The notes: generated by a model not told the origin, from the sequence alone. A stretch of 45,300 nucleotides of DNA from Candidatus Saccharimonadota bacterium (GCA_029288425.1 JARIHD010000073.1:1-45300); one strand, 5' to 3'; shown: positions 7,598-14,796, numbered from the stretch's first letter. A program made the numbers and translations.

Positions 7598-7908
7598 ACA
7601 TGATTCCCGGTCCGTACGAATTCAACGAAGACGACGACACGATCATGGGTGAAGGCGGCATCTGCATCGCGACGGTTTACATGCCCGAGGATTTCCCGTG
7701 CTTTGATGCAGAAGATGGCGACGACAGCTTGGAAAAGGCGACGTCGCAGTGCAAGGCGACCGGCCGGGTTCTCGGCGCATCCTTCGATCTACTGGAAGCC
7801 TGCAAAGCTGCGCTCGCGTCGGCGCATCCGAATCCGAAGGAGCACCCGACCATGTATGCGGCGTGGAAGCAACTCGAAGCCGCAATCGCGAAAGCCCAAG
7901 GCGAGTAG
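7594..7908 (+). CDS. Phage early protein of the 'DLLEACKAAL' type, 104 aa
   Basis: ATGA overlap, GGGAGAGCC upstream. N-terminal PGPYEFNEDDDTI with beta strands, then a helix GASFDLLEACKAALASA (about 66-82) and a terminal AAIAKAQGE helix. This layout is familiar from many phage proteins that end in a 'APDLLEALKA...AAIAKA' segment; their function is not established. Last gene before the regulatory gap at 7909-8062. Confidence 0.68.
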   Translation: MNMIPGPYEFNEDDDTIMGEGGICIATVYMPEDFPCFDAEDGDDSLEKATSQCKATGRVLGASFDLLEACKAALASAHPNPKEHPTMYAAWKQLEAAIAKAQGE

Positions 7909-7996
7909 AGGAGAGTAAATGCAATCTCAGGAGTCTCCACGCGAATTCATGATTTAAGAAATATTTTCGCGTTGGCCTGATTGAAGTTACCGCATG

Positions 7997-8042
7997 AATC
8001 ATATGGTTTTTGAATCATATGATTTGACACTTGTGATAAAAT
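7997..8042 (+). promoter_or_regulatory. Operator pair and extended -10 promoter before 8063
   Basis: AATCATATGATT (8013-8024) is a perfect 12-bp palindrome; a near copy AATCATATGGTT lies at 7997-8008, 16 bp away centre to centre. Downstream TGATAAAAT (8034-8042) fits an extended -10. This gap is markedly AT-rich. The arrangement suggests a repressed internal promoter for 8063-9632, with a dimeric regulator bound at two sites. Confidence 0.55.
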
Positions 8043-8062
8043 GGTAGTCGGAGGTTAGAGAT

Positions 8063-8359
8063 ATGGCAAAGATCAGAAAGGCAACCGACACCGAAAAGAA
8101 GTCTTATGTTGGCTTGTACCGTCTCTACGGGTTCACGTCTTGCGATGGACGCGTGTGTCCTGTCGAGGATCTGCGCGGCGCTCCGGCGGGTGATCCTCAG
8201 TTTGAAGTCATGGCCCCAGAGGGCATGCACTTCTGTGAATGCTTCGAGACTGATGACTGCGACGGTAACCTGCACAGTTTGCTTTGCGTTGACCTCTCTG
8301 ACGTGCGGCTGCGCGTGGAGTGCTTCAGTCTCCATCCGTGCCGAGCGGAGGTGGCGTGA
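8063..8359 (+). CDS. Hypothetical protein, 98 aa
   Basis: ATG follows GGAGGTTAGAGAT. First gene after the palindromic operator. Cysteines at CDGRVC, CECFETDDCDG and LLC could bind metal, but spacing is irregular. Unrecognised. One-base overlap (TGATG) with the next gene. Confidence 0.62.
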   Translation: MAKIRKATDTEKKSYVGLYRLYGFTSCDGRVCPVEDLRGAPAGDPQFEVMAPEGMHFCECFETDDCDGNLHSLLCVDLSDVRLRVECFSLHPCRAEVA

Positions 8360-8664
8360 TGCTGGTCTTCGTTTATCCCGAGAAGACGCGCGAGCCGCTT
8401 GGCGCGGAGCGCTGGCTCGTGTCGTGGGAAGAAGAAAGACCGGGCGCTCCCGATGGTGACAACTTCGACCATGACCGAGACGTTCTGAATAAATGCGTGG
8501 CGTTCAAAGCTTACGCCAAGGCCAAGAAGTATGCGGAGAAGATCGTTGCCGATGGCGTGACGTTCTACGGCGCTGCCACGATCCAGCGTGAGGTGGTGGA
8601 CTGGTACGTCGAAGAGGACCGCGTAGCGGAGTGGGCCGCAGCAGGGCGGCCGGAATATGTCTAA
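8359..8664 (+). CDS. Hypothetical protein, 101 aa
   Basis: ATG at 8359 overlaps the previous stop (TGATG) and has GGAGG upstream. Mixed charge, aromatic (WLVSWEEERPGAPDGDN). No recognised domain. Overlaps the next short gene by eight bases. Confidence 0.62.
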   Translation: MLVFVYPEKTREPLGAERWLVSWEEERPGAPDGDNFDHDRDVLNKCVAFKAYAKAKKYAEKIVADGVTFYGAATIQREVVDWYVEEDRVAEWAAAGRPEYV

Positions 8665-8791
8665 GCCGTGCGCTGCCCTCCTGCGAGTCAACCAGTCGAC
8701 TTCGTTCAAGTGCTGCACCCGGCCAGCCGAGCGCGACAGCCGCTATTGTCGCCTGCATGGCGGGAAGCCTCGGAAGGTGCGCCATGCCTAA
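8657..8791 (+). CDS. HGG-motif microprotein, 44 aa
   Basis: Short basic protein with CCTRPAERDSRYCRLHGGKP in residues about 19-38. This matches the small phage proteins with pattern C...RP....YC..HGG, usually followed by S/TGPRT; here the tail is KPRKVRHA. Cys and His probably bind zinc. It overlaps genes on both sides by eight bases, which supports coupled translation. Confidence 0.65.
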   Translation: MSKPCAALLRVNQSTSFKCCTRPAERDSRYCRLHGGKPRKVRHA

Positions 8792-8960
8792 GCGTGGCTA
8801 CTCCAAAGACTTCAAGCCGCACGGCGACTCAGGTAAGCGCTACCTGCTGGACGAGATCCCGGCAGGCTTGTGGACGGCGGTTAAAGAGAAGGCCAAGCGC
8901 CAAGGCGTCTCGATCCGCGCTCTGATTCTGACGTTGCTCAAGGAGTGGGTTGGAAAGTGA
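8784..8960 (+). CDS. Ribbon-helix-helix-like protein, 58 aa
   Basis: ATG 8784 with GGAAGG upstream. Residues 18-57 (KRYLLDEIPAGLWTAVKEKA...SIRALILTLLKEWV) fit an Arc/MetJ-type ribbon-helix-helix: a short strand, then two helices. Such proteins bind DNA as dimers and recognise short palindromes; the palindromes upstream of 8063 are a candidate target (inference). Confidence 0.6.
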   Translation: MPKRGYSKDFKPHGDSGKRYLLDEIPAGLWTAVKEKAKRQGVSIRALILTLLKEWVGK

Positions 8961-9321
8961 AGAGTCACGTGCAGGGATGCTGCCGAAGGCGCAGAAAGAC
9001 AAGACTGACATGCTCAACGAGAAATTAGAGTCTCAAGAGATTAACAGAAAGATCAGCGAAGCCCGGCAGCAATTCCGCGTCGATCATGATGGGCTTGACC
9101 CGCAGCCGATCGGCTGGACAGGCGACGAATCCGCTAACGCTGAACTTCTGGACGAGATGCCGCTACCGCTTATCTCGAAGTTTGAAGATGGACGCTGGTG
9201 CTGTGAGCCGGACGTATGCAACCTGCCCGCGCCAACATACCAACCGCAGCATATCGGGCTTAACGCCGACCGAAAGACAGCAATCGCTCTCGCATGGCTC
9301 AGGTGGAAGGGTATCCAGTGA
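8950..9321 (+). CDS. Hypothetical protein, 123 aa
   Basis: TTG 8950 has AAGGAG upstream and overlaps the previous gene by 11 bases; ATG 8977 is an alternative. Residues about 45-60 (DPQPIGWTGDESANAELLD) and CEPDVCNLPAPTYQP resemble nothing I can name. Acidic and soluble. Ends in GTGA overlap with the excisionase-like gene. Confidence 0.6.
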   Translation: MESEESRAGMLPKAQKDKTDMLNEKLESQEINRKISEARQQFRVDHDGLDPQPIGWTGDESANAELLDEMPLPLISKFEDGRWCCEPDVCNLPAPTYQPQHIGLNADRKTAIALAWLRWKGIQ

Positions 9322-9632
9322 GTAAACAGCTTCTCGACGTCAAAGAATTTGCAGAACTGCTAGGCATCGACATCAAGACCGCCTACCAGTACGTCGAGAG
9401 GAACTATGTCCGTTCCGTTCGCCTGCCGTCCCTGGTGCGCGAAGGAGAGGGCCGGCGAAAGATTCAGATTCCAGCCAGTGAAGTCGACCGGCTGATCGAA
9501 GAGTCGATCGCTGGCCCCACTCCCGGCCCAATTGCCACCCCGAAACGGCGGAAAACGGCCCAAAACAACGGGGCCGCGCGAAAAGCAAAAGACGGCGAAG
9601 TTGAATGGTTTGAGAAGTATGCAGCGAAATAA
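9318..9632 (+). CDS. Excisionase-like helix-turn-helix protein
   Basis: 104 residues from GTG 9318, in GTGA overlap with the upstream gene. Residues 4-55 (LLDVKEFAELLGIDIKTAYQ, then a wing ending RKIQIPASEVDRLIEES) match the MerR-like HTH_17/excisionase fold that binds DNA next to attachment sites. The tail is basic (KRRKTAQNNGAARKAK). It directly precedes the attP-like tRNA fragment and convergent integrase, so it is probably the recombination directionality factor. Confidence 0.72.
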   Translation: MSKQLLDVKEFAELLGIDIKTAYQYVERNYVRSVRLPSLVREGEGRRKIQIPASEVDRLIEESIAGPTPGPIATPKRRKTAQNNGAARKAKDGEVEWFEKYAAK

Positions 9633-9639
9633 CGCCTTG

Positions 9640-9681
9640 TTCCTAAACCGGAGGTCGCAGGTTCAAATCCTGCCGGGGCTA
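9640..9681 (+). other. attP core: 3' half of a tRNA-Arg(CCU)
   Basis: From an anticodon loop TTCCTAA (9640-9646, anticodon CCT) the sequence runs through stem ACCGG, variable AGGTC, T arm GCAGG-TTCAAAT-CCTGC (9657-9673), acceptor strand CGGGGCT (9674-9680) and discriminator A (9681). The 5' half is absent and upstream bases do not pair with ACCGG, so identity to the host tRNA begins near the anticodon loop. This is the usual design of a phage attP that rebuilds the host tRNA on integration. It predicts a host tRNA-Arg beginning AGCCCCG. Confidence 0.85.
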
Positions 9682-10791
9682 TTGGTTTCCAGAGGTCCGC
9701 GAGGGGGCTTTGGCCCTATTCGTGGCCCTATTGAGCTTCGTCCGTATCCCTTCCAAGTCCGTCGTGCTTACGACGCTGTATCTGTCAAACACACTGCGGG
9801 TCTGATGTCCGGTGAGGATCATGGCTTCCCTCTCCGAGAGATTCCAGTTCCTCACCAACTCCCTTACCGCCGAGCGTCGAAGGTCGTGGAAGATTCTCAG
9901 GGCTTTCACGACCTTTCCTTCCTTCGTCACCACGCACGGCAATTTGGCTTTGTGGCAGGCGTGCATCCACGTTTTGCGAAACTCACCAATTGGCTTTCCG
10001 TTCAGTCGAAATACCGGGCCGCTCAGGATCGCCCGCACCTTCCCGTGATTCTGCGGGATCTGGGCCTTGAGGATGGCTTCCAGTTCTTCGCTGATGGGAA
10101 AGACTCGGCCTTTTCCGCTCTTGGTCGTCCCTGGGTCCAGTCGCACTTCAAGCGCGTCAAAGTCCACGTTCGACCATTCCAACTCTTGAATCTCGGCCTT
10201 TCGCCAGCCAGTGAGAAACGCGAACATCACAAACCCGTCGTAGGGCTTTTTCAGGCATTTGCAAAGGCGGTCCACTTCGTCCCGCGTAAAGAATCCCTTT
10301 CTCACATTGTCTTCTTTGAGTCTGGGAATGTGGGGGACGGTCAGGACTTTGCCGCTGTGCTTCCCAAGGTTGTAAGCACGCTTCGCGGCTTCCAGTTCGC
10401 GATTGATGGAGCCATTGGAGGCCCCTTCCGCTTTCCGGCGCACGATGTAGGCGTTGAAATGGGCCGTGGCGATCTGAGCCGCCCGACGCCGGCCGAAGAT
10501 CGGATTCAGGTGAAGGTCAAACCGGGTTTCGATGTCATCGGTCGAGCGCAGTTCATTCACGATGTAGTGATTCACCACGTCCGCGGCGAGTTCTTCAAAC
10601 GTCACGGTATTCGGCTTGGACGATACGGGAAGCCCTTGCGCGACTTCGCCGAGCCGGATAGTCAGGCGCGTTTCAGCTTCCTCTCGGGAGCCCTTAACCG
10701 ATTCTTCCTGACGTTGGCCGTTGATGTCGTAGTACCGAATGCGGAAAGAGCGGGGGCCGCGTTCCTGGATGTTGCCGGTTCGCTTTCGCAT
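9679..10791 (-). CDS. int: Tyrosine-recombinase integrase
   Basis: 370 residues on the minus strand. N-terminal DNA-binding region with SFRIRYYDINGQRQE strands, a core-binding SAM-like domain (about 63-160), and a catalytic domain with Arg197 (LTGWRKAEI), Lys224 (TTKSGKGR), His302 and Arg305 (HDLRR), His329 (TGHQ) and Tyr338 (FDRYSVV). All catalytic residues are present. Its TAG stop is formed by the last three bases of the tRNA-Arg segment, so attP abuts the gene's end. Catalyses integration and, with an excisionase, excision. Confidence 0.95.
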   Translation of the reverse strand: MRKRTGNIQERGPRSFRIRYYDINGQRQEESVKGSREEAETRLTIRLGEVAQGLPVSSKPNTVTFEELAADVVNHYIVNELRSTDDIETRFDLHLNPIFGRRRAAQIATAHFNAYIVRRKAEGASNGSINRELEAAKRAYNLGKHSGKVLTVPHIPRLKEDNVRKGFFTRDEVDRLCKCLKKPYDGFVMFAFLTGWRKAEIQELEWSNVDFDALEVRLDPGTTKSGKGRVFPISEELEAILKAQIPQNHGKVRAILSGPVFRLNGKPIGEFRKTWMHACHKAKLPCVVTKEGKVVKALRIFHDLRRSAVRELVRNWNLSEREAMILTGHQTRSVFDRYSVVSTTDLEGIRTKLNRATNRAKAPSRTSGNQ

Positions 10792-10800
10792 AGGCCCGTC

Positions 10801-10829
10801 ACTCTACAGAGGCACCTTTTCTTAGTCAA
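10801..10829 (-). promoter_or_regulatory. Integrase promoter
   Basis: On the minus strand TTGACT (10829-10824), a 17-base spacer and TAGAGT (10806-10801) form a good sigma-70-type promoter. The integrase ATG starts only nine bases after the -10 box, so the transcript would be leaderless or nearly so. No Shine-Dalgarno sequence precedes this ATG, consistent with that. Confidence 0.6.
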
Positions 10830-10910
10830 CTTTCAGTTAGTTACAGATTCGGTAGTTAGGTCTGCGGCTGCGCCACGAGGCTTATACGCAGCCCTTGATG
10901 GAGGTGTGGC

Positions 10911-11798
10911 GTGCTGACGCGCCCGATCCTCCGTTGGCATGGCGGTAAGTGGAAACTCGCGCCGTGGATCATCTCGCACTTTCCTGAGCATCGCGTCTAC
11001 GTGGAACCGTTCGGTGGGGCAGCATCGGTGCTATTGCGAAAGGACCGATCTTACGCAGAGGTCTACAACGATCTCGACGGCGACGTGGTTACGCTCTTTC
11101 AGGTTCTACGGGATCCATTAAAAGCGGCTCGCCTGAAAGAGCTAATCGAGCTGACTCCCTACGCTCGCGCTGAATATGTCGCCTCGCGCGTGGAATGCGA
11201 CGATCCACTTGAGCAAGCGCGGCGTCTGCTAGTTCGTTCGTTTATGGGTTTCGCGTCAAACGGTCACAATATCGCCACAAAGACCGGGTTTCGGGGGAAC
11301 TCCAACCGCTCAGGCACCACCCCGGCTCACGACTGGCGAAACTATGCGGCCGCACTTGAGGCGTTCACGAAGCGATTGCAGGGCGTCGTTGTCGAGAACC
11401 GGAACGCAACCGAAGTCATGCTCCAACATGACGGCCTTGAAACACTGCATTACGTAGACCCGCCGTACCTGCCTGAGACGCGCTCAAGCAAAAGCCGCCC
11501 AGAAGGGATGTACACCCACGAAATGACCGACGAAGACCACGCGCACCTTATCGGCGTGCTTCAAAGCCTTTCGGGAATGGTGGTGCTGTCCGGCTATGCC
11601 AGTGGCTTGTACGACGAATCGTTGCTCCATTGGCGGCGCGTGGAGTTAGCGACGTTTGGCGATGGCGCTACGCCGCGAACTGAGGTGCTGTGGATTAACC
11701 CTTCTGCGGCGGACCGCCTGCGAATTGGACAGCGTGAACTAGCCGGACTGTCCGTCTCCCAACCCTTAGACATGACGCTTAATGGAGGTCAACCGTAA
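10911..11798 (+). CDS. DNA N6-adenine methyltransferase (D12/Dam class)
   Basis: 295 residues, GTG start with GGAGG six bases upstream. Motif X RWHGGKWKLA (8-17), AdoMet-binding motif I VEPFGGAASV (31-40), catalytic motif IV DPPY (183-186). This alpha-class layout is that of Dam and phage T4-type enzymes that methylate adenine at N6. No restriction partner is nearby; the next gene is a second methyltransferase. Likely roles are protection of phage DNA or regulation of its promoters. Confidence 0.92.
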   Translation: MLTRPILRWHGGKWKLAPWIISHFPEHRVYVEPFGGAASVLLRKDRSYAEVYNDLDGDVVTLFQVLRDPLKAARLKELIELTPYARAEYVASRVECDDPLEQARRLLVRSFMGFASNGHNIATKTGFRGNSNRSGTTPAHDWRNYAAALEAFTKRLQGVVVENRNATEVMLQHDGLETLHYVDPPYLPETRSSKSRPEGMYTHEMTDEDHAHLIGVLQSLSGMVVLSGYASGLYDESLLHWRRVELATFGDGATPRTEVLWINPSAADRLRIGQRELAGLSVSQPLDMTLNGGQP

Positions 11799-12521
11799 GT
11801 GACGCCGTATTACGAGCGCGAAGGAATCACGATTTACCATGCCGATTGTCGCGACGTGTTGCCTGCGCTCGCCTCCGTCGACGTCGTGATTACCGATCCG
11901 CCGTATTCGGAGCACGTCCATTCAAAGTCACGCCGAGGCGCAGATTTAACGGATGGAATCAGCCGCGAACGCTCCCTTGGTTTCGATGCGATTACGCCGG
12001 ATGTAATGCAGTTCGTGTCTGCGGAATTCGCACGTCTCGCGCGGCGGTGGGTGCTCGTCTTCTCCAATGTAGAACTCGCAACGGATTGGCGTCTCGCGCT
12101 CGAGGTTGGAGGGTTGGAATACATCCGTACCGGCGCGTGGGTGAAACTGGACAGCACCCCGCAGTTTACTGGCGACCGTCCGGCGATGGGCTTCGAGACC
12201 GTCACTATCGCCCACTGCAAAGGTCGCAAGAAGTGGAACGGTGGCGGGACGCAGGGTGTGTGGTCGTATCCGATTGTCCTGAATCGTAGCCACAAAGAAC
12301 CGCGACTCCATACAACTCAGAAGCCGCTGGACTTGATGCTTCGTCTAGTCCGGCTATTCACGAACGAAAACGAAACGATTCTGGACCCGTTCTGTGGGTC
12401 CGGTACGACGCTTCGAGCAGCGAAAGACCTTGGGCGCAAGGCTATCGGTATCGAAGCAAATGAAGCCGACTGCGAAACCGCGGCGAAGCGACTAGCCCAA
12501 GGAGTTTTGAGCCTTGCTTGA
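11799..12521 (+). CDS. DNA methyltransferase, beta class (DPPY before FxGxG)
   Basis: 240 residues, GTG directly after the previous stop, GGAGG upstream. Catalytic ITDPPYSEHV (DPPY 33-36) precedes the AdoMet-binding DPFCGSGTT (196-204), the order of beta-class N6-adenine or N4-cytosine enzymes. HTTQKPLDLM before motif I is also typical. The target-recognition region between is short, so specificity cannot be predicted. Tandem with the D12 enzyme, probably co-transcribed. Confidence 0.88.
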   Translation: MTPYYEREGITIYHADCRDVLPALASVDVVITDPPYSEHVHSKSRRGADLTDGISRERSLGFDAITPDVMQFVSAEFARLARRWVLVFSNVELATDWRLALEVGGLEYIRTGAWVKLDSTPQFTGDRPAMGFETVTIAHCKGRKKWNGGGTQGVWSYPIVLNRSHKEPRLHTTQKPLDLMLRLVRLFTNENETILDPFCGSGTTLRAAKDLGRKAIGIEANEADCETAAKRLAQGVLSLA

Positions 12522-12524
12522 AGG

Positions 12525-12599
12525 ATGTCAGCGCAGCCGCAGAACGAAAGTAAACCCTTAACAAAGAAGTAGTTCGACTAAAGGAGAACACCTAGAACC
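12525..12599 (+). promoter_or_regulatory. Leader shared with 4959-5014 (copy B)
   Basis: ATGTCAGCGCAGC then CGCA, matching copy A with one base changed, followed by an A-rich middle and AAAGGAGAACACCT before ATG 12600. The shared ends (the 13-base head and GAACACCT) with diverged centres suggest a common regulatory or RNA element of unknown type. Confidence 0.45.
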
Positions 12600-12929
12600 A
12601 TGAATAACAACGAATACGGATTAGCAAAGGCCCAGTACAACACCGGGATTATCGGCGGGCTCGGCCAGTGCAACGCCAACACGACGCTCGAAAGAACAAC
12701 GGGTAGCCAGTTGAACGACGCGTTGCAGAACGCGCTTTATCTCATCAACGAAGCCGCCGACACCGCCGCAAATATCGGCAGGAAGGTGCACGGTTTCAGC
12801 CAGCCGACAACCGTGAGCACCCCCGATACTCCGCGGCCGATGCCGACCATCGCCGGGGGCATCGCCGAAATCAATCAGGCGGCAAACGAACTTCTGGAGC
12901 GCCTGCGCGTGATCGACAAGCAGTTGTAA
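12600..12929 (+). CDS. Hypothetical phage protein, 109 aa
   Basis: Asn/Ala-rich soluble protein with two helical segments (LNDALQNALYLINEAADTAA; IAEINQAANELLERLRVI) separated by a Pro/Thr linker. No zinc motifs, unlike its neighbours. Ribosome-binding site GGAG lies 13 bases upstream. Function unknown. Confidence 0.65.
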   Translation: MNNNEYGLAKAQYNTGIIGGLGQCNANTTLERTTGSQLNDALQNALYLINEAADTAANIGRKVHGFSQPTTVSTPDTPRPMPTIAGGIAEINQAANELLERLRVIDKQL

Positions 12930-13015
12930 CCCGGGAGAAAGGCGCAGGACATCCCCACTGCGCTTACTTCAGATCGAGTATCTAAGAACGCGCAGGAGCG
13001 CAAGACGTACTTAAG

Positions 13016-13456
13016 ATGAGCAATTCAAAAGAAGAACGCCGGCGAATTAGGGATGAAGAATATGAGCGCGAGTCTCAACTGGAGGCGGCGAAAGAACGAG
13101 CTGCGTTTGCTGAGATCGACCAGTGCTTAGCGGATGCTTTAGAAGCCGCCCAGGTCTATTTTATGCACGGCAGCTACGCCTTCACCTACTTGGAATCCTG
13201 GATTCACAACGCTAAAGCGGAATACCTAAAGACGCTCCCACCGGAACCCGAGAAGTACAAGAAAAAGCCGATCCCGAAGGGCCTCCGAATTCGGGTTTTA
13301 GAGCGAGACATGTATCGCTGCGTCATATGCGGAACGCATTTAGACCTTTGCGTTGACCACATATTTCCAGAGGCGGCTGGCGGCCTCGCTACCCTTGAAA
13401 ACCTTCAGGCGATGTGCCGCCCCTGCAACACCAGGAAGGGGGCGAAGATCGAATGA
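13016..13456 (+). CDS. HNH endonuclease
   Basis: 146 residues: an N-terminal charged coiled helix (about 1-45), a linker, and a canonical HNH domain at about 98-146: RVLERDMYRCVICG, CVDHIFPEAAGG, NLQAMCRPCNTRKG. The paired CxxC motifs bind zinc and DH plus N form the metal-dependent nuclease site. Unlike the small terminase-linked HNH of many phages it lies beside replication genes, so it may be a homing-type or replication nuclease. ATGA overlap with the next gene. Confidence 0.85.
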   Translation: MSNSKEERRRIRDEEYERESQLEAAKERAAFAEIDQCLADALEAAQVYFMHGSYAFTYLESWIHNAKAEYLKTLPPEPEKYKKKPIPKGLRIRVLERDMYRCVICGTHLDLCVDHIFPEAAGGLATLENLQAMCRPCNTRKGAKIE

Positions 13457-14226
13457 ACAAGTACATCAAGGTCCGCAACTTCGAACTCTACCAGCACTAC
13501 AAGGACAGGAATCCGCCGTGGATCAAGCTCTACACGCGACTCCTGGACGACGTTGATTTTCTTTCGACCGACGACGACTTGAAATGGCCGATCGTCGGGT
13601 TGTTTCTGTTGGCCTCACGACTGGAAAACAAGATCCCGCTTAACGCCAGCTACCTTCGGAGCCGCTTAGGAATCCGCAAGTTAGACATTAAGCGCCTTGT
13701 TCAGACGCCTTTCATAGTCGTGGTGCAAGATGCTAGCAAGCCGCTAGCAGAATGCTTGCAAGTTGCTACAGATGCGAATTTCCCCTTGGTCCCCTCAGAC
13801 TCCCCTAATCCCCTTACAGAGACAGAGAAACAGAGCAGAGAGAGAGAGAGCGCGCTAGCCGTTCCGGAGTTGCGAAGGCCTTACGGCGAATTCGGGAACG
13901 TGCTTTTAACAGACTCCGAGTATTCGAAGCTCAAAGACAAACTCAACGGCCATTCTCAGTACTACATCGACCAGTTAGACCGATGGGCCGTTGACTCACC
14001 GGCGAAGTTTGGGAAGCGAAAGAACCACTACGCCACGTTGCTCACGTGGCACGACCGAGACGTGAAGGAGGGTAAAGTCCGTGAATTCAAATCAACCGAA
14101 AACCCCAACACGGCAGCAGCACGTGATTTTGTTAGTCGGAAATTGGCTGAATCGCTACAGCCAGATTTACCCGATGTACGGGAAAACCCTCGCCGAATTG
14201 CCGGGCCGCATGGAGGAGTTTCTTGA
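13453..14226 (+). CDS. Replisome-organiser-like protein
   Basis: 257 residues. N-terminus KVRNFELYQHYKDRNPPWIKLYTRLLDD resembles phage replication initiators that begin with 'F..F..Y.dR..pWIKLy..lLdd', a winged-helix-type domain (about 1-110). A low-complexity linker with TETEKQSRERES follows and a C-terminal domain (about 145-215) with YYIDQLDRWAVDSPAKFGKRKNHYATLL. Probably binds the origin and recruits the helicase loader. The last 146 bases overlap the next gene in another frame. Confidence 0.72.
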   Translation: MNKYIKVRNFELYQHYKDRNPPWIKLYTRLLDDVDFLSTDDDLKWPIVGLFLLASRLENKIPLNASYLRSRLGIRKLDIKRLVQTPFIVVVQDASKPLAECLQVATDANFPLVPSDSPNPLTETEKQSRERESALAVPELRRPYGEFGNVLLTDSEYSKLKDKLNGHSQYYIDQLDRWAVDSPAKFGKRKNHYATLLTWHDRDVKEGKVREFKSTENPNTAAARDFVSRKLAESLQPDLPDVRENPRRIAGPHGGVS

Positions 14227-14476
14227 GGAGTTCAAAGACGAGGACCCTGACGAACTGGATCGTGCGTTCAGGGCCGTCCGCGGAACCTGCATGGAATTTC
14301 CGACACCGGCGCATGTCCGCGCGCAGTTGAAGCGATCCCCGGAGCGAATTCAGCACGAGCGGTTACTGGCGGCTGGTGCCGAAATTACATCCAGGGACGC
14401 AAAGCCCGACGATTGGGTACCGTGCTCACTCGAAGACATCCAGCGCGAGCTGGAACAGCGAAAGGCGGGCGCATGA
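14081..14476 (+). CDS. Helicase-loader-like replication protein, 131 aa
   Basis: GTG start at 14081 with AAGGAGGG eight bases upstream, deep inside the preceding gene (146-bp overlap, different frame). Residues 15-75 (VILLVGNWLNRYSQIYPMYG; MEEFLEEFKDEDPDELDRAF) look like a globular helical domain, as in short phage helicase loaders or lambda P-like proteins; the match is by pattern only. The C-terminus is charged. ATGA overlap with the next gene. Confidence 0.65.
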   Translation: MNSNQPKTPTRQQHVILLVGNWLNRYSQIYPMYGKTLAELPGRMEEFLEEFKDEDPDELDRAFRAVRGTCMEFPTPAHVRAQLKRSPERIQHERLLAAGAEITSRDAKPDDWVPCSLEDIQRELEQRKAGA

Positions 14477-14796
14477 CGAGTAAATTCCACCGCACCTGTA
14501 CGGACCCCTCGCATACCGAACGATATGCAGACGGGTCATGTGCTTTATGCAAGAGAGCTTACGCAAAGAATCGAAAGCTGGCGATTGCCGCGCAGACGTG
14601 GCAGCCGTGGAAGCCGGAGACGGAGTCCGCAGGGCCGATCCGCGTAAGGCCGGAAGTCGACTGGTTGAAATGTAATCAGTGTGGTGAACGGTTGGAGAAT
14701 GCCCGCGAGTTGATGATTCACAAGCGGGCGCATTCGGGAATCTCAGGTGAACACGAGCAGTCGTATTGCTCGTCTCCGTTGAGTTGGACGGTATGA
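14473..14796 (+). CDS. Double zinc-finger protein with a C2H2 finger, 107 aa
   Basis: ATGA overlap. An N-terminal Cys/His cluster (CTDPSHTERYADGSCALCKR, about 9-28) is followed by CNQCGERLENARELMIHKRAH (about 66-86): C-x2-C-x12-H-x3-H, the spacing of a classical C2H2 finger, which is uncommon in bacteria and their phages. A DNA-binding role is plausible. Confidence 0.68.
   Translation: MTSKFHRTCTDPSHTERYADGSCALCKRAYAKNRKLAIAAQTWQPWKPETESAGPIRVRPEVDWLKCNQCGERLENARELMIHKRAHSGISGEHEQSYCSSPLSWTV

Noticed and set aside
9532-10917. 461-codon plus-strand open frame opposite the integrase
   Set aside because: It is antisense to a complete tyrosine recombinase with all catalytic residues, and its product has no domain; its start lies within the tRNA/attP region.
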